Shown here: positions 46,556 to 54,505 of the stretch, in pieces
Layout of the letters: each line of letters begins with the position of its first letter
How positions within the stretch are numbered: the first letter of the stretch is position 1
Source: Hyphomicrobiales bacterium
GTDB lineage: Bacteria; Pseudomonadota; Alphaproteobacteria; Rhizobiales; Rhizobiaceae
Length of the DNA stretch: 64,000 nucleotides
Assembly: GCA_900465915.1 (NCBI GenBank)
Contig: UBKJ01000003.1
Coordinates: 188,144-252,143 of the forward strand
Direction: 5' to 3'
Notes under the pieces: generated by a model
The model's database searches: none
Seen by the model: only the letters and a program-made list of their open reading frames with translations
What the model was told of the DNA's origin: nothing
Position numbers and translations under genes: made by a program

Positions 46556-46993
46556 ATGACCGGAATATTCCAACAGCTTCACCACGTCTGCATCGTCGTC
46601 AAGGACCTGGAGAAGACCGTCGCCTATTACGAGAGCCTCGGCGTCGGCCCCTGGTTCGACTATCCCAAGAAGGGCGAATATCTCGAATTCGACGTGCCCA
46701 ACAAGGAAGCCTCCAAGGCGATGCGCTACAAATGCGTCGACCTCGACAACGTCCAGATCCAGCTCTGCGACCCGGGCGTGCTGGATTCGCCACAGAAGCG
46801 CTTCCTCGACGAGCGCGGCGAGGGCGTCTACCATCTCGGCTTCGAGGTCGAGGATCGCGACGCGGCCGAGGCCGAGGGACGGGCGCTCGGCCTGCCGGTG
46901 GTGGCGCGCGGCAAGCGCACCGACGGCGGCGGCTTCTGCTATTTCGACACCCGCGAGAAGGCCGGTATCGTGCTGGAAGTCCGCAAGTCCTGA
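46556..46993 (+). CDS. VOC family protein (glyoxalase/methylmalonyl-CoA epimerase-like)
   Basis: A 145-residue vicinal-oxygen-chelate protein with two beta-alpha-beta-beta-beta repeats. Metal-binding candidates are His in LHHVCIVV, Glu/Gln in the first repeat, His in YHLGFEVED and the Glu in GIVLEVR. Size and the LHHVCIVVKDLEKTVAYYE start resemble methylmalonyl-CoA epimerases, but fosfomycin- or lactoylglutathione-type enzymes share them. AGGACAGGAA precedes the start. Last gene of the operon, before a clear terminator. Confidence 0.8.
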   Translation: MTGIFQQLHHVCIVVKDLEKTVAYYESLGVGPWFDYPKKGEYLEFDVPNKEASKAMRYKCVDLDNVQIQLCDPGVLDSPQKRFLDERGEGVYHLGFEVEDRDAAEAEGRALGLPVVARGKRTDGGGFCYFDTREKAGIVLEVRKS

Positions 46994-47001
46994 AACGACA
47001 G

Positions 47002-47031
47002 GCGGCCCGTTTCGGACGGGCCGCGTTTTTT
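47002..47031 (+). terminator. Rho-independent terminator
   Basis: GCGGCCCGT (47002-47010), loop TTCGG, ACGGGCCGC (47016-47024), then GTTTTTT. Ends the importer-GntR-VOC operon. Confidence 0.9.
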
Positions 47032-47042
47032 CCACTGACATT

Positions 47043-47067
47043 GCGCCCGGCCTTGGCCGGGCGCTTT
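47043..47067. terminator. Second terminator hairpin for the convergent gene
   Basis: GCGCCCGGCC (47043-47052) and GGCCGGGCGC (47055-47064) form a tight 10-bp palindromic hairpin. TTT follows on the plus strand and AA-rich sequence on the other, so it may end the minus-strand FAD oxidase transcript. Confidence 0.6.
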
Positions 47068-47072
47068 CGCGT

Positions 47073-48254
47073 TCAGATCAGCTCGCCGACATTGATCTCG
47101 CCGCCGGCCACGTTGGCGCCGTGGGCGAAGCGGGCCGAGGAGAATTCCGGGCGGACGATGTCGGCGCTATGGCCGGTGGCGATCAGCTCGGCGGTGCCCA
47201 TGCCGACGGCGGGCGACACCTTGAAGCCCTTCTCGTTGCCGCCGGCGATGAGGACCAGGCCGCGGCATTCGTGATGCTCGCCATAAATGCCCTTGAAGTC
47301 CGGCGTGAAGCCGTCGACGCCGGTCCAGGTGTTCATGCCGACGAAGCGTTCGGCTGAGGGGATGCGCTGGTGGATGCGGCGGATGCCGGCCCCGACGGCG
47401 GCGGGGTCGACGTCCTCCTTGCGTCGGTCGGGCTCGATGGTCTGGCCGTAGCGGTCGTCGCGCATGGAGATCAGCGCCGTCGAACCGTCCTCCGGCCGGA
47501 AGGACGTGTCGAAGCGGCCGTCGAGAAAGGTCATCGGGTTTTTGACCTCGGCCGGCATCATGACGCGGCCGATGGTCAGCCGGCGCGCATGGACGGGCAG
47601 ATCGACGCCGATGCTTTGCGCCAGCGGCGCGCACCAGGCGCCGGCCGCCAGCACCACCGTCTCGGCGTGGATTTCGCCCTGCGGCGTCACCACGCCGGTC
47701 GCCCGGCCGCCGGAGCCGATGAGGCGCAGCGCCGGCGTGCGGGTGAGGAGGCGGACGCCGCGCGCCAGCGCGCCGGCCAGCAGCGCCTCGTTGGATTTCG
47801 CGCCATAGGCGGTCCCGCAATCGGGCTCGTAGACGGCGATCGTGTCCTCGACCGTCAGATGCGGCTGCAATTCGGCCAGCTCCGCGCCGTCGATGATGCG
47901 GCTGTCGCTGCCGATCCGCCGCAGCATGTCGACATGGGGCTGCAATTGCGCGCGGCGGCTGGCCGCGTCGAGCCAGAGGAAGCCGGTGCGGCGAAAGCCG
48001 GCGTCGCCGCCGACGCGCTCCTTCCAACGGGTGAAGACGTCGAGGCTTTTCAGCGCCAGCACGGCTTCCGGCTCGTTGGCGTGAAAGGTCCGCAGCAGGC
48101 CCATGCCGCGGCTGGAGGCACCGGCGCCGGGGAAGTCGCGGTCGATGACGATGACGTCCCTGATCCCGCGCTCGGCGAGGAAGAAGGCGGTGGCCGCGCC
48201 GTTGAGGCCGGCGCCGACGATGACGACTTGCGCGGTTGCGAAGGCTTTGCTCAT
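47073..48254 (-). CDS. FAD-dependent oxidoreductase (sarcosine/amino acid oxidase-like)
   Basis: A 393-residue flavoprotein of the DAO family. VVIVGAGLNGAATAFFLAERG binds FAD; ASSRGMGLLRTFHANEPEAV resembles sarcosine oxidase beta-type enzymes, and WTGVDGFTPDFKGIYGE and AGGNEKGFKVSPAVG form the C-terminal FAD cap. GGAGAACGCAC precedes the ATG at 48254. Its start overlaps the stop of the upstream DMT permease gene (ATGA). A secondary amine or D-amino acid substrate is likely but unproven. Confidence 0.86.
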   Translation of the reverse strand: MSKAFATAQVVIVGAGLNGAATAFFLAERGIRDVIVIDRDFPGAGASSRGMGLLRTFHANEPEAVLALKSLDVFTRWKERVGGDAGFRRTGFLWLDAASRRAQLQPHVDMLRRIGSDSRIIDGAELAELQPHLTVEDTIAVYEPDCGTAYGAKSNEALLAGALARGVRLLTRTPALRLIGSGGRATGVVTPQGEIHAETVVLAAGAWCAPLAQSIGVDLPVHARRLTIGRVMMPAEVKNPMTFLDGRFDTSFRPEDGSTALISMRDDRYGQTIEPDRRKEDVDPAAVGAGIRRIHQRIPSAERFVGMNTWTGVDGFTPDFKGIYGEHHECRGLVLIAGGNEKGFKVSPAVGMGTAELIATGHSADIVRPEFSSARFAHGANVAGGEINVGELI

Positions 48255-49273
48255 GTGCGTTCTCCGGTGGAGGGTTGGTTTTGCGCGCGGCGCATCGACA
48301 TAAGCGAGCCGGCGCCGAAGATGACGACGCCGCACAGCACCGTGGCGAGCGACAGCCAGCCGGTGGGGCTGACGCGCTCGCCGAGCACCACCACGCCGAG
48401 CGTGACGCCAACCAGCGGCTGGAAATAGGTGTTGAGCGACGCCGCCGTGGAGCCCCAGCGATGGATGAAGTGGAAGAACAGGAGATAGGTCAGCGCCGAG
48501 CCGGCGAGGCCCAGCTCCAGTATGGCCAGCACCGAGACGAGGCTCGGCGCATGGACCTGCAGCGTGCCGCTGACGAGGCCCGAGACGGTGAGGTAGAGCG
48601 CGCCGATCCCGATCTGCAGGAAGGCGTTGACGAAGGGATGCACGCCGTTGAGGAAGCGGCGCGTATAGACGTTGCCGGCGGCGAACATGGCCGAGCTGAA
48701 GACGATGATCAGCGCCCAATAGTTGAAGCCGTCGCCCGCGCCGCGCCCGAGGCCGTAGAGCGTGGCGATGCCGGAAAAGGCGACCAGCAGGCCGAGCGCG
48801 CGCAGCGGGTTGAAGCGCTCGGTGCGCACCAGGAGCCAGGAGAACAGGAAGGCGAACAAGGGCGTCGTCGCGCTCAGCACGCTCGCCAGCGACGAATGGA
48901 CGTGAAGCTGCGCCAGCGTCAGCAGGATATAGGGGACCGCGATGTTGAGCGCGCCGAGAAAGGCGATATGCCCCCACAGGACCGGATCGCGCGGCAGCGG
49001 CAATCGTCGCACGCCGACGATGACGCCGAGGGCGAGCGTGGCGAGCGCCATGCGCAGCACGGGCACGGTGAAGCCGTTGAAGCTGCGCAGGGCGAGCGCG
49101 GTGAAGAAGAAGCTCGAGCCCCAGACGCAGAACATCAGCGCATAGAGGAAGAGCTGCAGCGGCAGGTCGGGCGGCCTGCGCCATGCGGCGGAGGGGGCGG
49201 GCGGCGGATCGCCGACGGGCCGCGTGGCCTGTTGGCTGCGGCGGTCGGTGGTCGGGAGTGCGCCGGTTTGCAT
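48251..49273 (-). CDS. EamA/DMT family transporter
   Basis: A 340-residue inner-membrane protein. I use the ATG at 49273, as the upstream extension is Pro/Arg-rich and overlaps the promoter. A polar ~45-residue N-terminus leads into ten helices in two EamA repeats (FLYALMFCVWGSSFFFTALALRS; SALTYLLFFHFIHRWGSTAAS). Co-transcribed with the FAD oxidase, it may export an inhibitory product or move the amine substrate. The promoter upstream carries the shared ATATATTTTG motif. Confidence 0.86.
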   Translation of the reverse strand: MQTGALPTTDRRSQQATRPVGDPPPAPSAAWRRPPDLPLQLFLYALMFCVWGSSFFFTALALRSFNGFTVPVLRMALATLALGVIVGVRRLPLPRDPVLWGHIAFLGALNIAVPYILLTLAQLHVHSSLASVLSATTPLFAFLFSWLLVRTERFNPLRALGLLVAFSGIATLYGLGRGAGDGFNYWALIIVFSSAMFAAGNVYTRRFLNGVHPFVNAFLQIGIGALYLTVSGLVSGTLQVHAPSLVSVLAILELGLAGSALTYLLFFHFIHRWGSTAASLNTYFQPLVGVTLGVVVLGERVSPTGWLSLATVLCGVVIFGAGSLMSMRRAQNQPSTGERT

Positions 49274-49460
49274 GATTTCATCTCTGGGTATGTTGGGGTC
49301 GTCGTCGATGGTCGGGGGCGGTCGAATCCCGTCCGGCCTGCGCGCCTTCGACCGTCCCCGATTCCGCGCGCCGGATCGGGGACGCGGCGGCGGGGAAGGC
49401 GACTTCTGGGCGGGAAATCCGGGCGCGCCTCCGATCCTCCAACAGGAAACGACGCCGTCA

Positions 49461-49489
49461 TAAATATATTGAATAATATATTTTGTCAA
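49461..49489 (-). promoter_or_regulatory. Promoter with ATATATTTTG motif (minus strand)
   Basis: Read on the minus strand: TTGACA (49489-49484), 17-bp spacer, TATTTA (49466-49461), driving the DMT/FAD oxidase operon. The plus-strand sequence ATATATTTTG (49476-49485) equals that inside the palindrome at 42551-42560. Confidence 0.6.
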
Positions 49490-49510
49490 CGAGCGGGCGG
49501 GAGGCGGAAG

Positions 49511-49573
49511 ATGGATTTGATCGCGCTCATGGAGGGATTTCGGACCGATTTTCCACTAATAGGTTGTTTATAA
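49511..49573 (+). CDS. Possible 20-codon ORF (leader peptide or gene remnant)
   Basis: MDLIALMEGFRTDFPLIGCL preceded by GGGAGGCGGAAG, a very good ribosome site. It is too short for a normal gene and lies in the AT-rich 454-bp gap before an amino acid ABC operon. Its lack of a run of one amino acid argues against classic attenuation. A truncated remnant of an older gene is equally possible. The gap otherwise holds only the two promoters listed. Confidence 0.3.
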   Translation: MDLIALMEGFRTDFPLIGCL

Positions 49574-49630
49574 ATGATTTTAAGGCGTTTAAAATTTCCG
49601 CGCTCCGCAGGTTGCCCAATACGGAGCATA

Positions 49631-49659
49631 TTGACAGGATATATTTTTGCGTATATATA
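49631..49659 (+). promoter_or_regulatory. Promoter of the second importer operon
   Basis: TTGACA (49631-49636), 17-bp spacer, TATATA (49654-49659). The spacer contains ATATATTTTTG, one base longer than the motif in the two neighbouring promoters. About 70 bp of leader precede the receptor gene. Confidence 0.6.
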
Positions 49660-49727
49660 AAGTTCCCATTACGCTCGGCCGAACGCATCGCGGCGGGCGT
49701 GCTCCAACTATAACAAGGGGATCGGAT

Positions 49728-50567
49728 ATGATGAAAACAGGGCGAGCAGGCAAATCCGCCGCATTCTTCGCCATGGCCATGATGGCGGCTTCGGTTCAGG
49801 CCGGCCATGCGGAGGACGCCAAGTTCAAGACGGTGACGCCGGGCGTGCTGGTCGTGGCCACCGAGGTCGGCAATCCGGGCTGGATGAACGGCGCCGATCC
49901 CGACAATGTGAAGGGCGGCGTCGAATGGGCCATGGCCGAGCAGATGGCCAAGGACTGGGGCATCCCCAAGGTCGTGTTCCGCAACATCTCCTTCACGCCG
50001 CTGATCTCCGGCACGGCGACGGGCTACGACATCGGCCTGATGACCATCTTCAAGACGCCGGCGCGCGAGAAGGTCAACAAATATTCCGACTGCTACTATG
50101 TCGAGGATTCCGGCGCCCTGGTGAAGAAGGGCACGAAGCTCGACACCGAGGCCGACGCCAAGAAGCTGCAATGGGGCCATGTGACGGGCGGCTACGCCGG
50201 CCTCATCCTGCAGAAGCTGCAGCCCGACAAGCAGCCCAAGGCCTTCCAGGACGGCCCGACCGAATATAACGCGCTGCTGTCCGGCACGGTCGACGCCATC
50301 CTCGACGATTTCTCCAGCGTCGCCGGCCGCACGCGCGCCGCGGGCTTCGAGAACACCGAGGTCGCGGGCGTGCTCGCGCTCAAGGGCGTGCCCGCGCCCT
50401 GCGCCGGCGTGCAGCTTCCCCATTCCGCGCCCGACGGCAACGTCGCGGCCGTCAACGCCGAGGTCGCCAAGTTCAAGTCCAGCGGCCTGATGGACAAGTG
50501 GATGGAGCAGTACCTGGCCCCCAACGGCGTCGATCCGGCCAAGTACAAGCGCATCGAAATCCAGTAA
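49728..50567 (+). CDS. ABC transporter substrate-binding protein (family 3 type)
   Basis: A 279-residue periplasmic receptor. The ATG at 49728 is seven bases from AAGGGG. Signal peptide residues ~5-30 end in VQAGHAE. The body reads VLVVATEVGNPGWMNGAD, VEWAMAEQMAKDWGIPKVVFRNI, and ends in MEQYLAPNGVDPAKYK. It is divergent from typical LAO receptors, notably in the N-terminal ligand stretch (GNPGWMN rather than YPPF). A hairpin with TCTTTT follows the stop. Works with the unusual permease encoded next. Confidence 0.9.
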   Translation: MMKTGRAGKSAAFFAMAMMAASVQAGHAEDAKFKTVTPGVLVVATEVGNPGWMNGADPDNVKGGVEWAMAEQMAKDWGIPKVVFRNISFTPLISGTATGYDIGLMTIFKTPAREKVNKYSDCYYVEDSGALVKKGTKLDTEADAKKLQWGHVTGGYAGLILQKLQPDKQPKAFQDGPTEYNALLSGTVDAILDDFSSVAGRTRAAGFENTEVAGVLALKGVPAPCAGVQLPHSAPDGNVAAVNAEVAKFKSSGLMDKWMEQYLAPNGVDPAKYKRIEIQ

Positions 50568-50575
50568 TGTCGCGC

Positions 50576-50605
50576 GGGCGGCGGCCCTGTCCGCCGCCCT
50601 CTTTT
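50576..50605 (+). terminator. Attenuator hairpin after the receptor gene
   Basis: GGGCGGCGG (50576-50584), six-base loop, CCGCCGCCC (50591-50599), then TCTTTT. It is strong enough for partial termination, so receptor message should exceed that of permease and ATPase. Confidence 0.7.
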
Positions 50606-50655
50606 GTCTGGTTCCATGACATGGCGGGGCCACGATCGCGCCCGCAGGAGTGACA

Positions 50656-51642
50656 ATGACCGCAATCGAAGACAACGCCGCCGCGCGGCGGCGGGAGGCG
50701 GCCGCGTCCATCCGCCGGGCGCGCTGGCTCGTTCTTTCCGTTCTCGGACTGATTTTCTGCCTGCCGGTCGGGCTCGTCGGCCTGTTCTACCTGCTGCGCG
50801 CCCGAGGGCTCGCCGGAAGCGACGTGCGCCGGGGCCGGGTCGACCTGGCGCGGGCCAAGAAATGGTCGTGGTTCTCCGTCAGCCTCGGCTGCGCGCTGGG
50901 TCTGGCGGGCCTCACCGTATTGATCTTCGCGGCCAATGGCGGCGCGGTCTTCTACACCTTCTTCGACTTCGGCCTGCTGCGCGACAACGCCGCCTATATC
51001 CTCGGCGGCTTCCTGATCAATATCGAACTCTTCATTATCTGCGAGATCCTCATCCTGATCTGGGCGATGGTCGTCGCCGTGGTGCGCGAGATCCCCGGGC
51101 CGGCCGCAGCGCCCACCCGCTTCATCGCCGCCGTCTACACCGACGTCTTCCGCGGCATCCCGTCGCTGCTGGTGCTGCTGATCGTCGGCCTCGGGCTCCG
51201 GCGCACCGGCCTGCCGGTCCTGTCCGACCTCACCGACGCGCAGGCCGCCTGCCTGGCGCTGACGCTCAATTACGGCGCCTATGTCGCGGAAGTGTTCCGC
51301 GCCGGCCTCCACTCCGTCCATTGGAGCCAGAGCGCGGCCGCCCGGTCGCTGGGGCTCAGCTACGCCAAGACGATGCGGCTGGTGGTGCTGCCGCAGGCGG
51401 TGCGCCACGTCATCCCGCCGCTGCTCAACAGCTTCATCAGCCTGCAGAAGGACACGTCGCTCGTCACCATCCTCGGCGTGCTGGACTCGGTCAATCGCGC
51501 GCAGGCGGTTTCGAGCTACAGCGCCAGCCTCGCCCCCTATACGGGCGTCGCCATCTGCTTCCTCGTCATCACCCTGCCGCTGACGCGGCTGACCGAATAT
51601 CTCGCCAAGCGCGACCGCCGCGCGCGCCTGTCACGGAGCTGA
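50656..51642 (+). CDS. Amino acid ABC permease with N-terminal CD225/dispanin-like domain
   Basis: A 328-residue inner-membrane protein about 90 residues longer than usual. Residues ~24-92 hold two helices separated by a basic loop, with CLPVG at the end of the first helix (C35-G39), FYLLRAR, an acidic D56, and DLARAKKWSWFSVSLG (63-78). This is the order and spacing of CD225/dispanin domains (CxPxG, Y-x-x-K/R, AKKW). Residues ~105-325 are a normal HisM-type permease with FRGIPSLLVLL and the EAA loop AGLHSVHWSQSAAARSLGL. GGAG precedes the ATG at 50656. The domain reading is by eye. Confidence 0.85.
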   Translation: MTAIEDNAAARRREAAASIRRARWLVLSVLGLIFCLPVGLVGLFYLLRARGLAGSDVRRGRVDLARAKKWSWFSVSLGCALGLAGLTVLIFAANGGAVFYTFFDFGLLRDNAAYILGGFLINIELFIICEILILIWAMVVAVVREIPGPAAAPTRFIAAVYTDVFRGIPSLLVLLIVGLGLRRTGLPVLSDLTDAQAACLALTLNYGAYVAEVFRAGLHSVHWSQSAAARSLGLSYAKTMRLVVLPQAVRHVIPPLLNSFISLQKDTSLVTILGVLDSVNRAQAVSSYSASLAPYTGVAICFLVITLPLTRLTEYLAKRDRRARLSRS

Positions 51643-51644
51643 AA

Positions 51645-52397
51645 ATGGCCCTCGTCAGCCTTACCAACGTTCACAAGCACTATGGAAGCCATCACGTGCT
51701 GCGCGGCATCAGCATGGATGTCGACCGCCACGAGGTCGCCTGCCTGATCGGCGGCTCCGGCAGCGGCAAGTCCACCCTGCTGCGCTGCATCAACGGGCTG
51801 GAGACGATCGACGGCGGTACGGTCGCCTTCGACGGCGAGATCATCACCGATCCGGGCGTCGACCTCGACGCGGTGCGGCGCCATCTCGGCATCGTGTTCC
51901 AGAGCTACAACCTGTTCCCGCAGATGAGCGTGGCCGAAAACGTCATGCTCGCGCCGCGCCACGTGCTGCGGATGAACAAGGCCGAGGCGCGCGAGCTGGC
52001 GACCGAAATGCTGGCCAAGGTCGGGCTCAGGGACAAGGCCGACGCCTATCCCGACCGCCTCTCCGGCGGCCAGCAGCAGCGCGTCGCCATCGCCCGCGCG
52101 CTGGCGATGAGCCCCAAGCTCCTGCTTCTCGACGAAGTCACCTCGGCGCTCGATCCCGAGCTGGTCGAGGAGGTGCTGATGCTCCTGCGCCAATTGGCCG
52201 AGGACGGCATGACGATGATCCTGGCGACGCACGAGATGCAGTTCGCGCGCGAGGTGGCCAGCAACGTCTATTTCCTCGCCGAGGGCGAGGTGCACGAAAG
52301 CGGCCCGCCGGCGGAGTTCTTCGGCAACCCGCAGAAGCCCCGCACCCGCGCCTTCCTCAAGCGCGTGCTGGGCGCCGACGCGCTCGGCGCCAGCTAG
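51645..52397 (+). CDS. Amino acid ABC transporter ATP-binding protein
   Basis: A 250-residue ATPase with Walker A GGSGSGKST, signature [15 protein letters not shown], Walker [12 protein letters not shown] and switch His in LATHEMQF. Walker B has DEVTS rather than DEPTS, a common variant. Starts 2 bp after the permease stop and ends convergent with the M24 gene 10 bp away; no terminator hairpin is seen there. Confidence 0.94.
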   Translation: MALVSLTNVHKHYGSHHVLRGISMDVDRHEVACLIGGSGSGKSTLLRCINGLETIDGGTVAFDGEIITDPGVDLDAVRRHLGIVFQSYNLFPQMSVAENVMLAPRHVLRMNKAEARELATEMLAKVGLRDKADAYPDRLSGGQQQRVAIARALAMSPKLLLLDEVTSALDPELVEEVLMLLRQLAEDGMTMILATHEMQFAREVASNVYFLAEGEVHESGPPAEFFGNPQKPRTRAFLKRVLGADALGAS

Positions 52398-52407
52398 CGG
52401 CCGCGTT

Positions 52408-53583
52408 TCAATAGGCGTAGGGCGACCGGGTCAGCACCTCGTTTCCGTCCTCGCCGATGATGACGATGTCCTCGACGAAGGCCGAGCCGACGCCGGCGCT
52501 GGACAGGAACGCCTCGACGCCGAACACCATGTTCGCCCGCACCACGTCGTCGGGCCGCGACATGACGGTCGAGATGCGCGGCTGCTCGAAGGAGAGGCCG
52601 ATGCCGTGGCCGAAGAACGGGAAGTTCTTCATGATCGCCGAGACCTCGCCGCCGAAGGCCGCCGTCAGGCGGTCGCCCTCGGCCGCCACGTCCAGAAGCC
52701 GCGCGCCGGGCCGCATCATGCCGGTGAGGCGCTTGACGATGTCGACGGTTGCCTCCATCAGCCGGGTCTGCTCGGGATTGGCGGGGCCGCGCACGGCGGT
52801 GCGGCCGGGATCGAGGTAATAGCCCTGCCAGAAGGCGGCGTGCACCGTGCCGCGCACCATGTCGCCCATCGCCGGCGCGTCGGCGCTGGAGCCGGTGAGG
52901 GGAAAGCGATAGTCGTAGTCCATCGTCGCGCCGTGATTGGCGCCGATGGCCTGGATGCGGCCGCCGCGCCCGACGACGATGCGGGCGGCTTCGCCAGCCG
53001 CCTCGCGCTCGGAGCGGCCGGCGACCAGCGCCTGCATCATCACGGTCATGGCCTCGGTGGCGCTTTCGCCGGCGACGCGGTAGCAGTCGAGCTCGCGCGG
53101 GCTCTTGATGGCGCGCGATCGCCGCACGAGGTCGTCGCAGACCACCCATTCGATCCCCGGCGTGTTCTCTTCCAACTGCCGGTAATATTTGACGGGGACG
53201 AACTGGCTGCCGCAGAAGGCGACGCGACCCCGGACGCCCTTTTCGCGCAGCGCCCTTGCGATGGAGAGGAAGGGATGGTTGTCGCAATGGACGTTGGCCA
53301 GCGCCAGGAGGTCGGCGCGCGGCTCCGGCTCGTCGATATGCAGCTCCGGCTCCTCACCCTTGCGCAGGATGACGCCGGAGAAGGAGCGGGCCGACCAGAT
53401 CAGCGAATCCGTGCCGCCGCTGACCGGATAGTGGTTGGTGAGGTAGAGGATGTCGCCGCAATTGTCCGTCGTGCCGCCGCCGCGGCCGAAGACGACGGCG
53501 GTCTCGAAGCCCAGCGCCTCCATGTCGGCGAGGGTCCGCGTCCAGCGGTCCTGATATTCTTCGAGCGGAAAATAGCGGAGCAT
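52408..53583 (-). CDS. M24 family (creatinase/Xaa-Pro peptidase-like) protein
   Basis: A 391-residue pita-bread-fold protein with a creatinase N-terminal domain (~1-160) and M24 domain (~165-390). Of the five metal ligands of M24 peptidases, the first Asp is replaced (MVRGTVHAAFWQGYYLD, Thr at the DxG position), while LDPGRT, GHGIGL, FGVEAF and FVEDIV keep the others. The His of HExP is replaced by Phe (SFEQPR). This pattern suggests a metal-poor, creatinase-like amidino or amide hydrolase rather than a true aminopeptidase. Last gene of the minus-strand operon that starts with pxpA or the DUF1989 gene. Confidence 0.85.
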   Translation of the reverse strand: MLRYFPLEEYQDRWTRTLADMEALGFETAVVFGRGGGTTDNCGDILYLTNHYPVSGGTDSLIWSARSFSGVILRKGEEPELHIDEPEPRADLLALANVHCDNHPFLSIARALREKGVRGRVAFCGSQFVPVKYYRQLEENTPGIEWVVCDDLVRRSRAIKSPRELDCYRVAGESATEAMTVMMQALVAGRSEREAAGEAARIVVGRGGRIQAIGANHGATMDYDYRFPLTGSSADAPAMGDMVRGTVHAAFWQGYYLDPGRTAVRGPANPEQTRLMEATVDIVKRLTGMMRPGARLLDVAAEGDRLTAAFGGEVSAIMKNFPFFGHGIGLSFEQPRISTVMSRPDDVVRANMVFGVEAFLSSAGVGSAFVEDIVIIGEDGNEVLTRSPYAY

Positions 53584-53634
53584 GGTCTTCCTCCATGGGA
53601 CCGGCGGGGCGAAGACGCCCCGCCGGAGTTCGGG

Positions 53635-54429
53635 TCATTGCGGGAGGGTGCGGATGGGCTCTTTCGGCGCGGGGTTTACCCCGATCAGCTCGGTGGTGAG
53701 CTTGGCGTAGGTTCCGTCGGCGATCATGTCGGCGAGCGCCTTGTTGACGGCGGCGACCAGATGCGGCTTGCCCTTCTTGAAGGCGAAGCCCTTCTGGATC
53801 GAGCTGACCGGCTCCTCCACCAGCTTGAGCGGCAGGTTGGAGACCTTGATCGCGTAGGCGGCGGCGATGCTGTCGGTGATGATGGCGTCGACATTGCCGT
53901 TGGCCAGGTCCTGCATGGCGTCGGATTCCGCCTTGTAGGTCTTGACGTCGGCGCCGAGGCTCGCGGCGATCTTGACCCAGTTGGAGGCGACGAGGCCGCC
54001 CACCGTGTGGCCCTTGACGTCCGACGGCTTGGTCAGCTCGGAATCCTTGCGCACGACGATGCGGCCGCCCGATTCCAGCCAGCCGTCGGCGAAGACCACC
54101 TTCTGCTGCCGCTCGGGCGTGATGTCCATGGCGTCGCTGATCATGTCGTACTGGTCGGCCTCGAGGCCGATCAGCACCGATTCCCATTTGACCAGCACCG
54201 GCTTGTATTCGAGGCCGAGGCGTCGGGCGACTTCCTTCGCCACCCTGATCTCCAGCCCGTCGAGGTCGCCGCTCGGAGCGCGCATCGAGAAGGGCGGATA
54301 GGTGCCCTCGGTGGCGACGCTGAGCTCGCCCGGGACCAGGAGTTCGAGCCCGTCGGCGGCGCGCGCGGCGGGGGCGAGAGGCAGGAGCGTCATGGCGGCG
54401 AGCGCCATAAGAAGCGTTTTGAGTTTCAT
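53635..54429 (-). CDS. Amino acid ABC transporter substrate-binding protein (family 3)
   Basis: A 264-residue periplasmic receptor; GGGGAACT precedes the ATG at 54429. Signal peptide MKLKTLLMALAAMTLLPLAPAARA. LSVATEGTYPPFSMRAPSGDLDGLEIRVAKEVARRLG and YDMISDAMDITPERQQKVVFADGW are typical family 3 motifs, with the Arg expected to bind the ligand carboxylate. Gene order on this strand is ATPase, permease, receptor, then the M24 gene, so the imported ligand is probably that enzyme's substrate. Confidence 0.92.
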   Translation of the reverse strand: MKLKTLLMALAAMTLLPLAPAARAADGLELLVPGELSVATEGTYPPFSMRAPSGDLDGLEIRVAKEVARRLGLEYKPVLVKWESVLIGLEADQYDMISDAMDITPERQQKVVFADGWLESGGRIVVRKDSELTKPSDVKGHTVGGLVASNWVKIAASLGADVKTYKAESDAMQDLANGNVDAIITDSIAAAYAIKVSNLPLKLVEEPVSSIQKGFAFKKGKPHLVAAVNKALADMIADGTYAKLTTELIGVNPAPKEPIRTLPQ

Positions 54430-54505
54430 GCGATAGTTCCCCATTGGTTTTGTTTTTCTGCAATCCGGCGCGGCGCGAGGGTCGCGCAGCGCCAATTCGG
54501 GCGCG

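Noticed and set aside
48236..49573. Plus-strand frame opposite the DMT transporter
   Set aside because: Low-complexity Glu/Arg/Gln translation antisense to a clear membrane protein gene.
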